Positions 36,589 through 46,682 are shown, counted from the stretch's first letter. The stretch: DNA of 64,000 bases from Streptomyces sp. AC1-42W (GCF_003248355.1 NZ_QKWY01000001.1:1074001-1138000), one strand, 5' to 3'. Made by a program: numbers and translations. Notes: a model not told the origin generated them from the letters alone.

Positions 36589-38085
36589 TCAGCGCACGTC
36601 GCCCATGTGCTGGGCGACCTTCTTGCGGTACATCCAGATGCCCACACCGGCGACGACGGCGAGTACCACCTCGAAGGCGACCGCCCCGGTGGTGTCCAGG
36701 TTCACGCCGAGCTGCTTGGAGGTGAGCAGACCGGTCACCGAGTCGCCGGCGGTGACGGCGAGGAACCAGACGCCCATCATCTGCGAGCTGTACTTCGCCG
36801 GCGCCATCTTCGTGGTCACCGACAGGCCGACCGGCGACAGGCACAGCTCCGCGACGGTCTGGATGAAGTAGACCGAGACCAGCCACATCGGGCTGACCTT
36901 GCCCCCGTTGGCGGCGGTGTCGATCAGCGGGATCAGGAAGACCGCGAAGGAGACGCCGATCAGCACGAGGCTGGAGGCGAACTTGACCGCGGTGCTCGGC
37001 TCCTTGCCGCGCTTGTTCAGCCACAGCCACGCCGAGGCGAGCACGGGGGCCATCGCCATCACGAAGATCGGGTTCAGCGACTGGTACCAGGAGGTCGGGA
37101 AGTCGAACCCGAACAGGCTGTTCGTCGTCGAGTTCTTACCGAAGATCGACAGCGTCGAGCCGTTCTGGTCGTAGATCATCCAGAAGACGGCCGCGACCAC
37201 GAAGAACCAGATGTAGCCCGACAGCTTGGACTGCTCGGTGTCGGTCAGCTCCTTGTCGCGCTTCATGCGGGCCAGGACGGCGACCGGGATGATCAGCCCG
37301 GCCAGGGTGATCGGCAGGACGCCCCAGTCGACGAAGTTGCCGGTGATGCCGAGCAGGCCGTAGAAGACGACCGCGACGATCAGCCAGATCATGCCCTTGC
37401 GCAGCGCGGACTGCTTCTCCCGCGCCGTCGCCGGGGTGGTGACGATGTCGCTGCGCGGGCTCAGGTGGCGGGTGCCGAGCATGAACTGGGCGAGACCCAG
37501 GGCCATGCCGAGCGCGGCCAGCGCGAAGCCGAAGTGCCAGTTGACCTTCTCGCCGACGGTGCCGATGGTCAGCGGGGCGAGGAAGGCGCCGACGTTGATC
37601 CCGATGTAGAAGAGCGTGAAGCCGCCGTCGCGGCGCGGGTCCTCGGGGCCGTTGTAGAGGTGGCCGACCATCGTGGAGATGTTGGCCTTCAGCAGCCCGG
37701 AACCGAGCGCGACCAGCGCCAGCCCCGCGAAGAAGGTCGCCGAGTTGGGCACCGCGAGCGTGATGTGGCCGAGGATGACGACGGCGCCGCCGATGGCGAC
37801 CGTCCGGCGCGGACCCCAGAACCGGTCGGCCATCCAGCCGCCGGGCATGGCGAGCAGGTAGACCATCGCCATGTAGGCGGAGTAGATGGTCGTCGCGGTG
37901 GCGGCGTTCATGTGCATGCCGCCGGGCGCGATCAGGTACAGCGGGAGCAGCGCCTTCATGCCGTAGAAGCTGTATCGCTCCCACATCTCCGTCATGAAGA
38001 GCGTGGCCAGGCCCCGGGGGTGGCCGAAGAAGGCCTTGTCGCCACCGGCGGTGCTCGACGGGTCCTTCGTCAGGCTGGACGCCAT
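36589..38085 (-). CDS. proton-dependent peptide transporter (POT/PTR family)
   Basis: 498 residues with about 14 hydrophobic segments. The POT signature is at the N-terminus (EMWERYSFYGMKALLPLYL, the ExxER motif) and continues with GGWMADRFWGPRRTV. It imports di- and tripeptides with protons. AAGGATCG precedes the ATG at 38085; an in-frame ATG at 38121 has no such site. A hairpin with a T-tract lies in the leader about 200 bp upstream. It is separated from the anti-sigma gene by a strong terminator. Confidence 0.92.
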   Translation of the reverse strand: MASSLTKDPSSTAGGDKAFFGHPRGLATLFMTEMWERYSFYGMKALLPLYLIAPGGMHMNAATATTIYSAYMAMVYLLAMPGGWMADRFWGPRRTVAIGGAVVILGHITLAVPNSATFFAGLALVALGSGLLKANISTMVGHLYNGPEDPRRDGGFTLFYIGINVGAFLAPLTIGTVGEKVNWHFGFALAALGMALGLAQFMLGTRHLSPRSDIVTTPATAREKQSALRKGMIWLIVAVVFYGLLGITGNFVDWGVLPITLAGLIIPVAVLARMKRDKELTDTEQSKLSGYIWFFVVAAVFWMIYDQNGSTLSIFGKNSTTNSLFGFDFPTSWYQSLNPIFVMAMAPVLASAWLWLNKRGKEPSTAVKFASSLVLIGVSFAVFLIPLIDTAANGGKVSPMWLVSVYFIQTVAELCLSPVGLSVTTKMAPAKYSSQMMGVWFLAVTAGDSVTGLLTSKQLGVNLDTTGAVAFEVVLAVVAGVGIWMYRKKVAQHMGDVR

Positions 38086-38510
38086 GATCGATCCTTGTGT
38101 GCTCGGGACGCGGCGCCGCATGGAGGCGGGTCCGCGCCCGGTGGGGGGAGGCCGGCACCGCCGCGGGCACGCCCTCCGCGACGGGATCCACGCCCGGAGG
38201 CGCCGTCATCGGCGATCCGGGCCCGGCCCACAGGTCATTCACTGGTACTTCCGGGCCGGCGGGTACCGGCCCCGCACACAAAAGAGACCTTTGGCGCTCA
38301 GAGCAGCCCAAAGGTCCTTGAGTAGTGCAATAGGCGTTGGGCCACCATACGGCATGACAGAGGGCGATATGGAAGGACTTGAGAGATGGATCACAGGTGC
38401 TGACATGATCGCGCTCGCATATTCCAAGGTCTGCCCCCGCTCCGGTAGGTGATCCGCAGGGCTTGCGGATCGCCTCCCGCCTCCTGCCCCGCGCGGACTA
38501 CCATCAGTGC
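38086..38510. other. 425-bp divergent intergenic region
   Basis: Separates the peptide transporter (minus) from the response regulator (plus). No credible gene. It holds the hairpin at 38286-38316 and must contain promoters for both directions, but I see no clear consensus elements. Confidence 0.5.
38286..38316 (-). terminator. intrinsic-terminator-like hairpin in the transporter leader
   Basis: On the minus strand GACCTTTGG pairs with CCAAAGGTC around a 13-base loop and is followed by TCTTTTGTGTG. It lies about 200 bp upstream of the transporter start, so it may be an attenuator in its 5' leader. Confidence 0.5.
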
Positions 38511-39188
38511 ATGACCCGTGTACTGCTCGCCGAGGACGACGCATCCATCTCGGAACCGCTGGCCCGCGCCCTGCGGCGGGAGGGTTACGAGGTCGAGGTG
38601 CGGGAAGACGGCCCGACCGCCCTCGACGCCGGTCTCCAGGGCGGCATCGACCTGGTCGTGCTCGACCTGGGGCTGCCCGGCATGGACGGCCTCGAAGTCG
38701 CCCGCCGGCTCCGTGCCGAGGGTCACACCGTGCCGGTCCTGGTGCTGACCGCCCGCGCCGACGAGGTGGACACGGTCGTCGGGCTCGACGCCGGCGCCGA
38801 CGACTACGTCACCAAGCCGTTCCGCCTCGCCGAACTGCTCGCCCGCGTCCGGGCCCTGCTGCGGCGCGGCGCCGCCGAGCCCGCCCCCCAGCCCGCCACG
38901 CACGGCGTCCGCATCGACGTCGAATCGCACCGGGCCTGGATGGGCGAGGAGGAACTGCAGCTCACCGCCAAGGAGTTCGACCTCCTGCGCGTCCTCGTAC
39001 GGGACGCCGGCCGGGTCGTCACCCGCGACCAGCTGATGCGCGAGGTCTGGGACACCACCTGGTGGTCCTCCACCAAGACCCTCGACATGCACATCTCCTG
39101 GCTCCGCAAGAAACTCGGCGACGACGCGGCCAACCCGCGCTACATCGCCACCGTCCGGGGCGTCGGCTTCCGCTTCGAGAAGAGCTGA
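38511..39188 (+). CDS. OmpR-family response regulator
   Basis: 225 residues. Receiver domain with acidic pocket LLAEDDASI, phosphorylated Asp in LVVLDLGLPGMDG and Lys in TKPF, then a winged-helix DNA-binding domain (LTAKEFDLLRVLVRDAGRVVTR, TLDMHISWLRKKLGDD, YIATVRGVGFRFE). The ATG at 38511 starts the conserved MTRVLLAEDD. Paired with the kinase gene 69 bp downstream. Signal unknown. Confidence 0.93.
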   Translation: MTRVLLAEDDASISEPLARALRREGYEVEVREDGPTALDAGLQGGIDLVVLDLGLPGMDGLEVARRLRAEGHTVPVLVLTARADEVDTVVGLDAGADDYVTKPFRLAELLARVRALLRRGAAEPAPQPATHGVRIDVESHRAWMGEEELQLTAKEFDLLRVLVRDAGRVVTRDQLMREVWDTTWWSSTKTLDMHISWLRKKLGDDAANPRYIATVRGVGFRFEKS

Positions 39189-39257
39189 CGACCGGCGAGC
39201 CGTACGAGCTGACGCCCCCGCGCCAGCAGCCCGAGCCGACGACGTACAGAAGCAGGC

Positions 39258-40529
39258 ATGCGCCGACGACTGATCAACTCCACCCTCGCCGTCGTGCTCG
39301 TGGTGATCGCCGTCTTCGGCGTCTCCCTCGTCATCGTCGAGACCCGCACCATCAGCAGCAGCGCCCAGGAGAGCGTCGACTCCGAGGCGCTCCGGCTGAT
39401 CAGCGTCATCGAGAGCCGGCTCCTCGGCGAGGAGCGGATCAACCCCGAAGTGCTCGCCGAGCAGATCGACGACAAGCGCTACGCCCTGGTCAAGATGGCG
39501 GGCCGGGCCCCCATCGAGGTCGGCGAGCGCCCCACCGGCAGCGTGATCACCGCCACCGAGACGGGCGAGCACGGCGAGCGGGTCACCGTCGAGGAGTCCC
39601 GCTCCGCCGTCACCCGCGAGGTCGGCCGCACCCTGATGATCATCGGCGCGGTGGCGCTGCTGGCCATCGTCTCCGCCGTCCTCCTCGCCGTGCGCCAGGC
39701 CAACAAGCTCGCCTCGCCGCTCACCGACCTCGCCGAGACCGCCGAACGCCTGGGCTCCGGCGACCCCCGCCCGCGCCACAAGCGGTACGGGGTGCCCGAG
39801 CTGGACCGTGTCGCCGACGTCCTCGACGCCTCCGCCGAACGGATCGCCCGCATGCTCACCGCGGAGCGCCGGCTCGCCGCCGACGCCTCCCACCAGCTGC
39901 GGACCCCGCTCACCGCGCTGTCCATGCGCATCGAGGAGATCTCGCTCACCGACGACCCGGAGACCGTGAAGGAGGAGGCGCACATCGCGCTCGCCCAGGT
40001 CGAACGGCTCACGGACGTGGTGCAGCGGCTGCTCACCAACGCCCGCGACCCCCGGACCGGCTCGGCGGTCGACTTCGACCTGGACGAGGTCGTCAAGCAG
40101 CAGATCGAGGAGTGGCGCCCGGCCTACCGGGGCGAGGGCCGCGCCATCGTGTGCTCGGGCAAGCAGGGGCTCAGCGCCGTGGGCACGCCGGGCGCGGTCG
40201 CCCAGGTCCTGGCCGCGCTGATCGAGAACTCCCTGATGCACGGGCGGGGCACGGTCGCCCTGCGCACGCGGGTCACCGGCAATCAGGCGGTGATCGAGGT
40301 GACGGACGAGGGCCCCGGCGTCCCGGCCGACCTGGGGGCGCGGATCTTCGAGCGGACCATCAGCGGCCGCAACTCCACGGGCATCGGCCTCGCCGTCGCC
40401 CGCGACCTCGCCGAGGCGGACGGCGGCCGGCTGGAACTCCTCCAGCAGCAGCCCCCGGTCTTCGCCCTCTTCCTGAGCCGCATGGCCCAGAGCCGGACGG
40501 AAGCGGAAACGGAACGTCCGGTGAGGTAG
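39258..40529 (+). CDS. two-component sensor histidine kinase
   Basis: 423 residues. Two membrane segments (about 7-28 and 126-146) enclose a small extracellular loop. HAMP-like LASPLTDLAETAERLGSGD, phospho-acceptor His in DASHQLRTPLTAL, N-box ALIENSLMHG, G1 TDEGPGVP and G2 STGIGLAVAR follow. It should phosphorylate the preceding response regulator. Confidence 0.93.
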   Translation: MRRRLINSTLAVVLVVIAVFGVSLVIVETRTISSSAQESVDSEALRLISVIESRLLGEERINPEVLAEQIDDKRYALVKMAGRAPIEVGERPTGSVITATETGEHGERVTVEESRSAVTREVGRTLMIIGAVALLAIVSAVLLAVRQANKLASPLTDLAETAERLGSGDPRPRHKRYGVPELDRVADVLDASAERIARMLTAERRLAADASHQLRTPLTALSMRIEEISLTDDPETVKEEAHIALAQVERLTDVVQRLLTNARDPRTGSAVDFDLDEVVKQQIEEWRPAYRGEGRAIVCSGKQGLSAVGTPGAVAQVLAALIENSLMHGRGTVALRTRVTGNQAVIEVTDEGPGVPADLGARIFERTISGRNSTGIGLAVARDLAEADGGRLELLQQQPPVFALFLSRMAQSRTEAETERPVR

Positions 40530-40563
40530 CCCTGCCGCCGTGCTGCCCTACCGCCCTACCGCC

Positions 40564-41100
40564 CTACCGCCGTGCCGCATCCGCCTCGCGCACCGCCGGG
40601 GCGGGCACGGTCACCAGGGCTCCTTTGTCGGCAGCCGCCTCCGGCTCGTCGGCAGCCGCCTCCGGCTCGGGCAGCGCCTTGAAGACCCACGTCCGGTAGG
40701 ACCAGAAGCGGAACAGCGTCGCGACACCGATCCCGACGATCTTGAAGACGTTGCTCTGCACCGGGGTGTCCCAGCCGAACCCGTACGTCGCCACGTACAG
40801 CACACCGGTCTCGATCACCGCGCCCGCCGCGCTGAACAGCAGGAACAGGGTCAGCTCGCGGGTGCGGCCGGTCTTGTCGCGGTCGCGGTACGTCCAGTGG
40901 CGGAAGCCCACGTAATTGCAGAGGATCGCGACGAACGTGGCGAGCAGCCCGGCCCGCACGGTCGGGATCTCCGTGTAGCGCCACAGCAGGTTCGACACGA
41001 CCATGTTGACCACCAGGCCGACGGCACCGACCACGCCGAACTTGGCGACCTCCCGGGCCAGCGACTCCAGCCGGGCCCGCAGTGCGCCTCGCTCGCTCAT
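40564..41100 (-). CDS. GtrA-family membrane protein
   Basis: 178 residues with four predicted membrane segments (FGVVGAVGLVVNMVVSNLLW, LLATFVAILCNYVGF, LFLLFSAAGAVIETGVLYV, IVGIGVATLFRFWSYRTWVF). GtrA proteins are thought to move lipid-linked sugars across the membrane. The start at 41100 gives the typical MSERGALRARLE beginning; an ATG at 41154 would add 18 residues and neither has a strong ribosome site. The tail contains a 7-residue repeat, EPEAAAD, from a DNA tandem duplication. Confidence 0.85.
   Translation of the reverse strand: MSERGALRARLESLAREVAKFGVVGAVGLVVNMVVSNLLWRYTEIPTVRAGLLATFVAILCNYVGFRHWTYRDRDKTGRTRELTLFLLFSAAGAVIETGVLYVATYGFGWDTPVQSNVFKIVGIGVATLFRFWSYRTWVFKALPEPEAAADEPEAAADKGALVTVPAPAVREADAARR
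40627..40668. repeat. tandem 21-bp duplication inside the GtrA-like gene
   Basis: Two perfect copies of a 21-base unit (GTCGGCAGCCGCCTCCGGCT plus C). In the protein it duplicates seven residues in the cytosolic tail; likely a slippage event. Confidence 0.85.
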
Positions 41101-41258
41101 GTGATCGCTCAGTCCGTCCGTAGGTCCCGCTCCATGCTCCGTCAACCCGGCCATGCTAACCAGGACACCCGCCGTACGCCTGTGCGTACGGGAACGCGTG
41201 CGGCCGGCCCCGCCCCCTGCCCGGAGCCGCCGCCCGGCGGTGCGGATACCCTGGAAGC

Positions 41259-42398
41259 GTGACGTTCCCGGTAGTCGGCATGGTCGGTGGCGGTCAGCTC
41301 GCCCGAATGACCCACGAGGCGGGCATCCCCCTCGGCATCAAGTTCAAGCTCCTCAGCGACACCGCTCAGGACTCAGCGGCCCAGGTGGTGGGCGAGGTCG
41401 TCGTCGGCGACTATCGCGACCTGGAGACGCTGCGGGCCTTCGCGCGCGGCTGTGACGTGATCACCTTCGATCACGAGCACGTGCCCACCGAGCATCTGCG
41501 GGCCCTGGAGGCGGACGGCATCCCCGTCCGCCCCGGCCCCGACGCCCTGGTGCACGCCCAGGACAAGGGGGTGATGCGCGCGAAGCTCACCGAGATCGGC
41601 GCGCCCTGCCCCCGCCACCGCATCGTGGCCGACCCGGCCGACGTCGCGGTCTTCGCCGAGGAGGGCGGGGGCTTCCCCGTCGTCCTGAAGACCGTGCGCG
41701 GCGGCTACGACGGCAAGGGCGTCTGGGTGGTCCGCTCCGAGGCGGACGCGGCCGAGCCGTTCCGGGCCGGTGTCCCGGTGCTCGCCGAGGAGAAGGTCGA
41801 CTTCGTACGGGAGCTGGCGGCCGACATCGTCCGCTCGCCGCACGGCCAGGCCGTCGCCTACCCGGTCGTCGAGTCCATCCAGGTGAACGGCGTCTGCGAC
41901 ACGGTCATCGCCCCCGCCCCCGACCTGGACGAGGAGCTGGCGGGCGAGGCCCAGCAGCTCGCGCTGCGCATCGCCGCCGAGCTGGGCGTCGTCGGCCACC
42001 TCGCGGTGGAGCTGTTCGAGACCCGGGACGGGCGCATCCTCGTCAACGAGCTGGCCATGCGCCCGCACAACTCCGGCCACTGGACCATGGACGGCGCGAT
42101 CACCTCGCAGTTCGCCAACCACGTCCGGGCGGTCCTCGACCTCCCGCTCGGCGACCCGCGCCCCCGCGCCCCCTGGACGGTCATGTGCAACGTCCTGGGC
42201 GGCGACTACCCGGACATGTACCAGGGCTATCTGCACTGCATGGCGCGCGACCCGCAGCTCAAGATCCACATGTACGGAAAGGACGTGAAGCCGGGCCGCA
42301 AGGTCGGCCACGTCAACACCTACGGCGACGACCTGGCGGACGTGCGCGAGCGCGCCCGGCACGCGGCCGACTACCTGCGAGGAACGATCACCGAATGA
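41259..42398 (+). CDS. purK: 5-(carboxyamino)imidazole ribonucleotide synthase
   Basis: 379 residues, ATP-grasp. N-terminal [14 protein letters not shown] site [16 protein letters not shown] and metal site [26 protein letters not shown]. It converts aminoimidazole ribonucleotide, bicarbonate and ATP to N5-CAIR in purine synthesis. GTG start at 41259; the stop overlaps purE (ATGA), giving coupled expression. Confidence 0.97.
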   Translation: MTFPVVGMVGGGQLARMTHEAGIPLGIKFKLLSDTAQDSAAQVVGEVVVGDYRDLETLRAFARGCDVITFDHEHVPTEHLRALEADGIPVRPGPDALVHAQDKGVMRAKLTEIGAPCPRHRIVADPADVAVFAEEGGGFPVVLKTVRGGYDGKGVWVVRSEADAAEPFRAGVPVLAEEKVDFVRELAADIVRSPHGQAVAYPVVESIQVNGVCDTVIAPAPDLDEELAGEAQQLALRIAAELGVVGHLAVELFETRDGRILVNELAMRPHNSGHWTMDGAITSQFANHVRAVLDLPLGDPRPRAPWTVMCNVLGGDYPDMYQGYLHCMARDPQLKIHMYGKDVKPGRKVGHVNTYGDDLADVRERARHAADYLRGTITE

Positions 42399-42934
42399 CT
42401 TCCCCCGCCTCCACCGCACCGGTCGTCGGCATCGTCATGGGCTCGGACTCCGACTGGCCCGTCATGGAAGCGGCGGCCAAGGCGCTGGACGAGTTCGCGA
42501 TCCCGTACGAGGTCGACGTCGTCTCCGCCCACCGCATGCCCCGCGAGATGATCGCGTACGGCGAGAACGCGGCCGACCGCGGCCTCAAGGCGATCATCGC
42601 GGGCGCGGGCGGCGCCGCCCACCTGCCCGGCATGCTCGCCTCGGTCACCCCGCTGCCGGTCATCGGCGTCCCGGTCCCGCTGAAGTACCTGGACGGCATG
42701 GACAGCCTCCTGTCCATCGTCCAGATGCCCGCCGGCATCCCCGTCGCCACGGTCTCCGTCGCCGGCGCGCGCAACGCCGGCCTGCTGGCCGTCCGCATCC
42801 TGGCCGCCGCCGACCCCGAGCTCCGGGGCCGGATGACGGAGTTCCTGGGCGACCTGAACGACCAGGCCACCGAGAAGGGCAAGCGGCTGCGCCAGAAGGT
42901 GGCCGGCACGGAGTCCTTCGGCTTCGGGAAGTAG
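42395..42934 (+). CDS. purE: 5-(carboxyamino)imidazole ribonucleotide mutase
   Basis: 179 residues. Hallmark [14 protein letters not shown], the catalytic-His motif VSAHRMP and [12 protein letters not shown]. It rearranges N5-CAIR to CAIR after PurK. ATGA overlap with purK; the dipeptidase gene starts 6 bp downstream. Confidence 0.97.
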   Translation: MTSPASTAPVVGIVMGSDSDWPVMEAAAKALDEFAIPYEVDVVSAHRMPREMIAYGENAADRGLKAIIAGAGGAAHLPGMLASVTPLPVIGVPVPLKYLDGMDSLLSIVQMPAGIPVATVSVAGARNAGLLAVRILAAADPELRGRMTEFLGDLNDQATEKGKRLRQKVAGTESFGFGK

Positions 42935-42939
42935 GCGCC

Positions 42940-44136
42940 GTGACGGACCGACTGGACCGGGCGCGGGAACTCCTCGCCGAGTACCCCGTGGTCGACGGCC
43001 ACAACGACCTGCCGTGGGCGCTGCGCGAGCAGGTCGGCTACGACCTGGCCGCACGGGACATCGCCACCGACCAGTCGGCCCACCTGCACACCGACATCCC
43101 CCGGCTGCGCGCCGGGGGCGTCGGCGCCCAGTTCTGGTCCGTCTACGTACGCTCCGACCTCGCGGGCGACGCCGCCGTCAGCGCGACCCTGGAACAGATC
43201 GACGCCGTCGCCGAACTGCTCGACCGCTACCCGGCCGACCTGCGGCGCGCCCTGACCGCCGACGACATGGAGGCCGCCCGCGCCGAGGGCCGGATCGCCT
43301 CCCTGATGGGCGCCGAGGGCGGCCACTCCATCGCGAACTCGCTGGGCACCCTGCGCGGCCTGTACGCCCTGGGCGTCCGCTACATGACGCTCACCCACAA
43401 CGACAACATCGCCTGGGCCGACTCCGCGACCGACGAGCCCGGCGTCGGCGGCCTCTCGCCCTTCGGCCACGAGGTCGTCCGCGAGATGAACCGCACCGGC
43501 ATGCTGGTGGACCTCTCGCACGTCGCCGCGACGACCATGCGGGACGCGCTGGCCACCTCCGTCGCGCCGGTGATGTTCTCGCACTCCTCGTCGCGCGCCG
43601 TCTGCGACCACCCGCGCAACATCCCGGACGACGTGCTGGCGCTGCTCCCGGCCAACGGCGGCATCGCCATGGCCACCTTCGTCCCCACGTTCGTCCTGCC
43701 CGAGGCCGTCGCCTGGACGCAGGCCGCCGACGAGAACCTGCGCGCCCACGGGCTGCACCACCTGGACACCACCGCGCGCGCCATGGAGCTGCACGCCGCG
43801 TTCGAGGCGGCCCAGCCCCGCCCGGTCGCCACGGTGGCCACCATCGCCGACCACCTCGACCACATGCGCGACGTCGCCGGCATCGACCATGTCGGCATCG
43901 GCGGCGACTACGACGGCACCGCCTTCCTCCCGCACGGCCTGGAGAGCGTCGCCGGCTACCCGAACCTGGTCGCGGAGCTGCTGCGCCGCAACTGGTCCGC
44001 CGCCGACCTGGCCAAGCTCACCTGGCGCAACGCCGTACGGGTGCTGCGCGCCGCCGAGGACGTGGCCCGCGAGCAGCGGGCGCTGCGCGGCCCGTCGCAC
44101 GCGAGGATCGAACAGCTGGACGCCCCGGCGGCCTAG
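42940..44136 (+). CDS. membrane dipeptidase (M19, renal dipeptidase-like)
   Basis: 398 residues. Dizinc motifs: [13 protein letters not shown] (HxD), bridging Glu in [30 protein letters not shown] and GIGGDYDGT. It hydrolyses dipeptides, including those with a D-residue. There is no signal peptide, so it is cytosolic despite the family name. GTG start directly after purE suggests it is in the same transcript. Confidence 0.93.
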   Translation: MTDRLDRARELLAEYPVVDGHNDLPWALREQVGYDLAARDIATDQSAHLHTDIPRLRAGGVGAQFWSVYVRSDLAGDAAVSATLEQIDAVAELLDRYPADLRRALTADDMEAARAEGRIASLMGAEGGHSIANSLGTLRGLYALGVRYMTLTHNDNIAWADSATDEPGVGGLSPFGHEVVREMNRTGMLVDLSHVAATTMRDALATSVAPVMFSHSSSRAVCDHPRNIPDDVLALLPANGGIAMATFVPTFVLPEAVAWTQAADENLRAHGLHHLDTTARAMELHAAFEAAQPRPVATVATIADHLDHMRDVAGIDHVGIGGDYDGTAFLPHGLESVAGYPNLVAELLRRNWSAADLAKLTWRNAVRVLRAAEDVAREQRALRGPSHARIEQLDAPAA

Positions 44137-44144
44137 GGGCGGTT

Positions 44145-44504
44145 TCAGCAGGCGCAGAGGCAGAACGGGTGCCCCGCCGGGTCGGCGTACACCCGGAAGG
44201 AGCGCTCCCGGTCCGCCGCGTCCAGCACCGTCGCGCCCAGCGCCAGCACCTCGCGCTCCGCCGCGTCCAGATCCGCCGCGGTCAGGTCCAGATGGACCTG
44301 CTGCGAGGCGTCCGCGCGCGGCCACTTCGGCGGTACGAAGCCGGGCGCGGCCTGGAAGGCGAGTGGGGCGCCGGCGCTTCCTTCGAGGTCCACCCAGTCC
44401 TCCTGCCGCCGGACCTCGCCGCCGAGCAGCGCGGCGTAGAAGTCCGCCAGGGCGACGGGGTCGGGACAGTCCAGGACGACGGCACCCACTGTGGCCAGAG
44501 CCAT
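44145..44504 (-). CDS. VOC-superfamily (glyoxalase-like) protein
   Basis: 119 residues with one paired beta-alpha-beta-beta-beta module: VGAVVLDCPDPVALADFYAALLGGEV and HLDLTAADLDAAEREVLALGA, ending GHPFCLCAC. Such small proteins bind metals or drugs or act as lyases or resistance proteins; the function is open. It is divergent from a CGNR regulator, with an inverted repeat between them, so that regulator may control it. Confidence 0.85.
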   Translation of the reverse strand: MALATVGAVVLDCPDPVALADFYAALLGGEVRRQEDWVDLEGSAGAPLAFQAAPGFVPPKWPRADASQQVHLDLTAADLDAAEREVLALGATVLDAADRERSFRVYADPAGHPFCLCAC

Positions 44505-44537
44505 GTTGCTTCCTCCTCGGGCAGACTACGGACAGGT

Positions 44538-44568
44538 GGTTACCGCTTGAACCGATCAACCGGTAACC
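44538..44568. promoter_or_regulatory. inverted repeat in a divergent promoter region
   Basis: GGTTACCG (44538-44545) and CGGTAACC (44561-44568), perfect 8-bp arms with a 15-base spacer. A further half-site CGGTAACG lies at about 44594. It sits between the VOC gene and the CGNR regulator gene and is a plausible operator for the latter. Confidence 0.5.
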
Positions 44569-44607
44569 GTTACTGCATGCTCCCCCATGGGCGGTAACGT
44601 CGCAACC

Positions 44608-45117
44608 ATGAATGAGAGGGATTCCGCGCCCGGTGGACTCGCGCTGGTCGAGGCGCTGGTCAACACCCTGGACATCGAGACCGGCGCGGACAGCCTCGAC
44701 ACGGCGGAGGGGCGCGCCCCCTTCGCCCTCGCGGAGCCCGACCTCCCGGCGGCCCGCGCGCTGCGCGAGGCCCTGCGCGCCGCCTGCCTGGCGCACGCCG
44801 GCCACTGCTCGGACGACAGCCCGCTGTGCGTACTGGACCGGCTGCTCGCCGAGGCGCCGCTTCGGGTCACGGTGGACGCGGCGGGCGTGGCGGCGCTGCG
44901 CCCGGTGCAGGAGCCGCCGGGGCTGATGGCGCGGATCGCCGCCGCGGTCGCCGCCGCCGCGGCGGACGGCACCTGGGCCAGGCTCAAGGCGTGCGAGGCG
45001 GCGGACTGCCGCTGGGCCTACTACGACCGCAGCCCGGCGGGGCGCCGCCGCTGGTGCTCGATGTCGGTGTGCGGGGCGCGCGCGAAGATGCGTACGTACC
45101 GGGCGCGTCGCGGCTGA
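44608..45117 (+). CDS. CGNR zinc-finger transcriptional regulator (ABATE-type)
   Basis: 169 residues. An N-terminal helical ligand domain (LALVEALVNTLDIE, then LRALREALRAAC-like helices) is followed by the C-terminal CGNR zinc finger: Cys in KACEAADCRWAYYDRS and in RRWCSMSVCGARAKMRTYR (CGAR variant). The ATG at 44608 is preferred over 44587, which lies among the half-sites. Likely regulator of the divergent VOC gene. Confidence 0.86.
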   Translation: MNERDSAPGGLALVEALVNTLDIETGADSLDTAEGRAPFALAEPDLPAARALREALRAACLAHAGHCSDDSPLCVLDRLLAEAPLRVTVDAAGVAALRPVQEPPGLMARIAAAVAAAAADGTWARLKACEAADCRWAYYDRSPAGRRRWCSMSVCGARAKMRTYRARRG

Positions 45118-45136
45118 GAAGGGGGACCGGGCGCGG

Positions 45137-46483
45137 TCAGGCGGTGGGGCGGCCCATCGCGCGGAACGTCCAGCCGGCCGCGCGCCACACGGCCGGGTCC
45201 AGCGCGTTGCGCCCGTCGAGGATGATCCGGCGGCCCGCGACCGCGCCCAGCGCCTCCGGGTCCAGCTCGCGGAACTCCCGCCACTCCGTCAGATGCAGGA
45301 CGACGTCGGCGCCGCGCACCGCGTCGAGCGCGCTCTCCGCGTAGCCGAGGGTCGGGAAGAGCCGGCGGGCGTTGTCCATGCCCTTGGGGTCGTAGACGGT
45401 GACCTGGCCGCCCTGGAGGTGGACCTGCCCCGCGACGTTGAGCGCGGGCGAGTCCCGTACGTCGTCCGAGTCCGGCTTGAACGTGGCGCCGAGCACGGCG
45501 ACCCGCCGGCCGAGGAAGGAGCCGCCGCCCACGGCCTCGCGGGCCAGCTCCACCATGTGGCCCCGGCGGCGCATGTTGATCGAGTCGACCTCGCGCAGGA
45601 AGGTCAGCGCCTGGTCGGCGCCCAGCTCACCGGCGCGGGCCATGAACGCGCGGATGTCCTTGGGTAGGCAGCCGCCGCCGAAGCCGATCCCGGCCCGCAG
45701 GAACTTCTTCCCGATGCGGTCGTCGTGCCCGATGGCCTCGGCGAGCTTGGCCACATCGCCGTCGGCGGCCTCGCAGACCTCCGCCATGGCGTTGATGAAC
45801 GAGATCTTGGTGGCCAGGAAGGAGTTGGCGGCCGTCTTCACCAGCTCGGCGGTCGGGTAGTCCGTCACGACGAACGGGGAGCCCTCCGCGACCGGAACGG
45901 CGTACACCTCGCGCAGCAGCTTCTCGGCCCGCTCGCTGGTCACGCCGACGACGATCCGGTCCGGGTGCAGGGTGTCCTGGACGGCGAAGCCCTCGCGCAG
46001 GAACTCCGGGTTCCAGGCCAGCTCCGCGCCGGCGCCCACCGGAGCCAGCTCCGCGAGCCGGGCGGCGAGGCGGGCGGCGGAGCCGACGGGCACGGTGGAC
46101 TTGCCGACGACCAGGGCGGGCCGGGTCAGCAGCGGCGCCAGCGAGTCGAAGGCGCTCTCCACGTACGTCATGTCGCAGGCGTACTCGCCGTGCTTCTGCG
46201 GGGTGTTCACGCAGACGAAGTGGACGTCGCCGAACTCGGCGGCCTCCTCCCAGGAGGTGGTGAACCGCAGCCGCCCGCTGGCCCCCTCGACGCCCACGAC
46301 ATGCCGCCGCAGCATCTCCTCAAGATCGGGTTCGTACATCGGCACCCGGCCGGCGGACAGCATCTCGATCTTCTCGGGCACCACGTCGAGCCCCAGGACC
46401 TCGAAGCCCAGCTCCGCCATGGCCGCGGCGTGGGTGGCCCCCAGGTAGCCGGTGCCGATCACGGTGATCCTGGTGAGGGCCAT
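45137..46483 (-). CDS. UDP-glucose/GDP-mannose 6-dehydrogenase family protein
   Basis: 448 residues. Rossmann GTGYLGATHA, substrate segment NPEFLREGFAV, catalytic Cys in FGGGCLPKDIRAF and C-terminal GATFKPDSDDVRDSP. It oxidises UDP-glucose to UDP-glucuronate with two NAD+. AGGAGC precedes the ATG at 46483. The closest guess is UDP-glucose dehydrogenase; GDP-mannose dehydrogenase is possible. Confidence 0.93.
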   Translation of the reverse strand: MALTRITVIGTGYLGATHAAAMAELGFEVLGLDVVPEKIEMLSAGRVPMYEPDLEEMLRRHVVGVEGASGRLRFTTSWEEAAEFGDVHFVCVNTPQKHGEYACDMTYVESAFDSLAPLLTRPALVVGKSTVPVGSAARLAARLAELAPVGAGAELAWNPEFLREGFAVQDTLHPDRIVVGVTSERAEKLLREVYAVPVAEGSPFVVTDYPTAELVKTAANSFLATKISFINAMAEVCEAADGDVAKLAEAIGHDDRIGKKFLRAGIGFGGGCLPKDIRAFMARAGELGADQALTFLREVDSINMRRRGHMVELAREAVGGGSFLGRRVAVLGATFKPDSDDVRDSPALNVAGQVHLQGGQVTVYDPKGMDNARRLFPTLGYAESALDAVRGADVVLHLTEWREFRELDPEALGAVAGRRIILDGRNALDPAVWRAAGWTFRAMGRPTA

Positions 46484-46634
46484 GAGGTGCTCCTGTGAGA
46501 CGCGGACGGACGGGCGGACGGGCATGCGGACGGGCACGCGGGGAATGAGCATAGTCCGGGCCGCGGAACCCCTGTTTTCCGGCTGTCGCGCAGCTCACGG
46601 CCCGAGCGCGTATGCCGGGGGCGGGTCGAACGCC

Positions 46635-46661
46635 TAAAATTGGGTTACTTAACGGTAGTTA
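46635..46661 (+). promoter_or_regulatory. possible promoter/operator of the acyl-CoA dehydrogenase gene
   Basis: TAAAAT at 46635-46640 could be a -10 element, and TAAC-GGTA-GTTA at 46650-46661 is a short inverted repeat just downstream, as for a TetR-type repressor. No clear -35. Confidence 0.3.
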
Positions 46662-46682
46662 GCACCCTGGGGAGTGAGCGTC

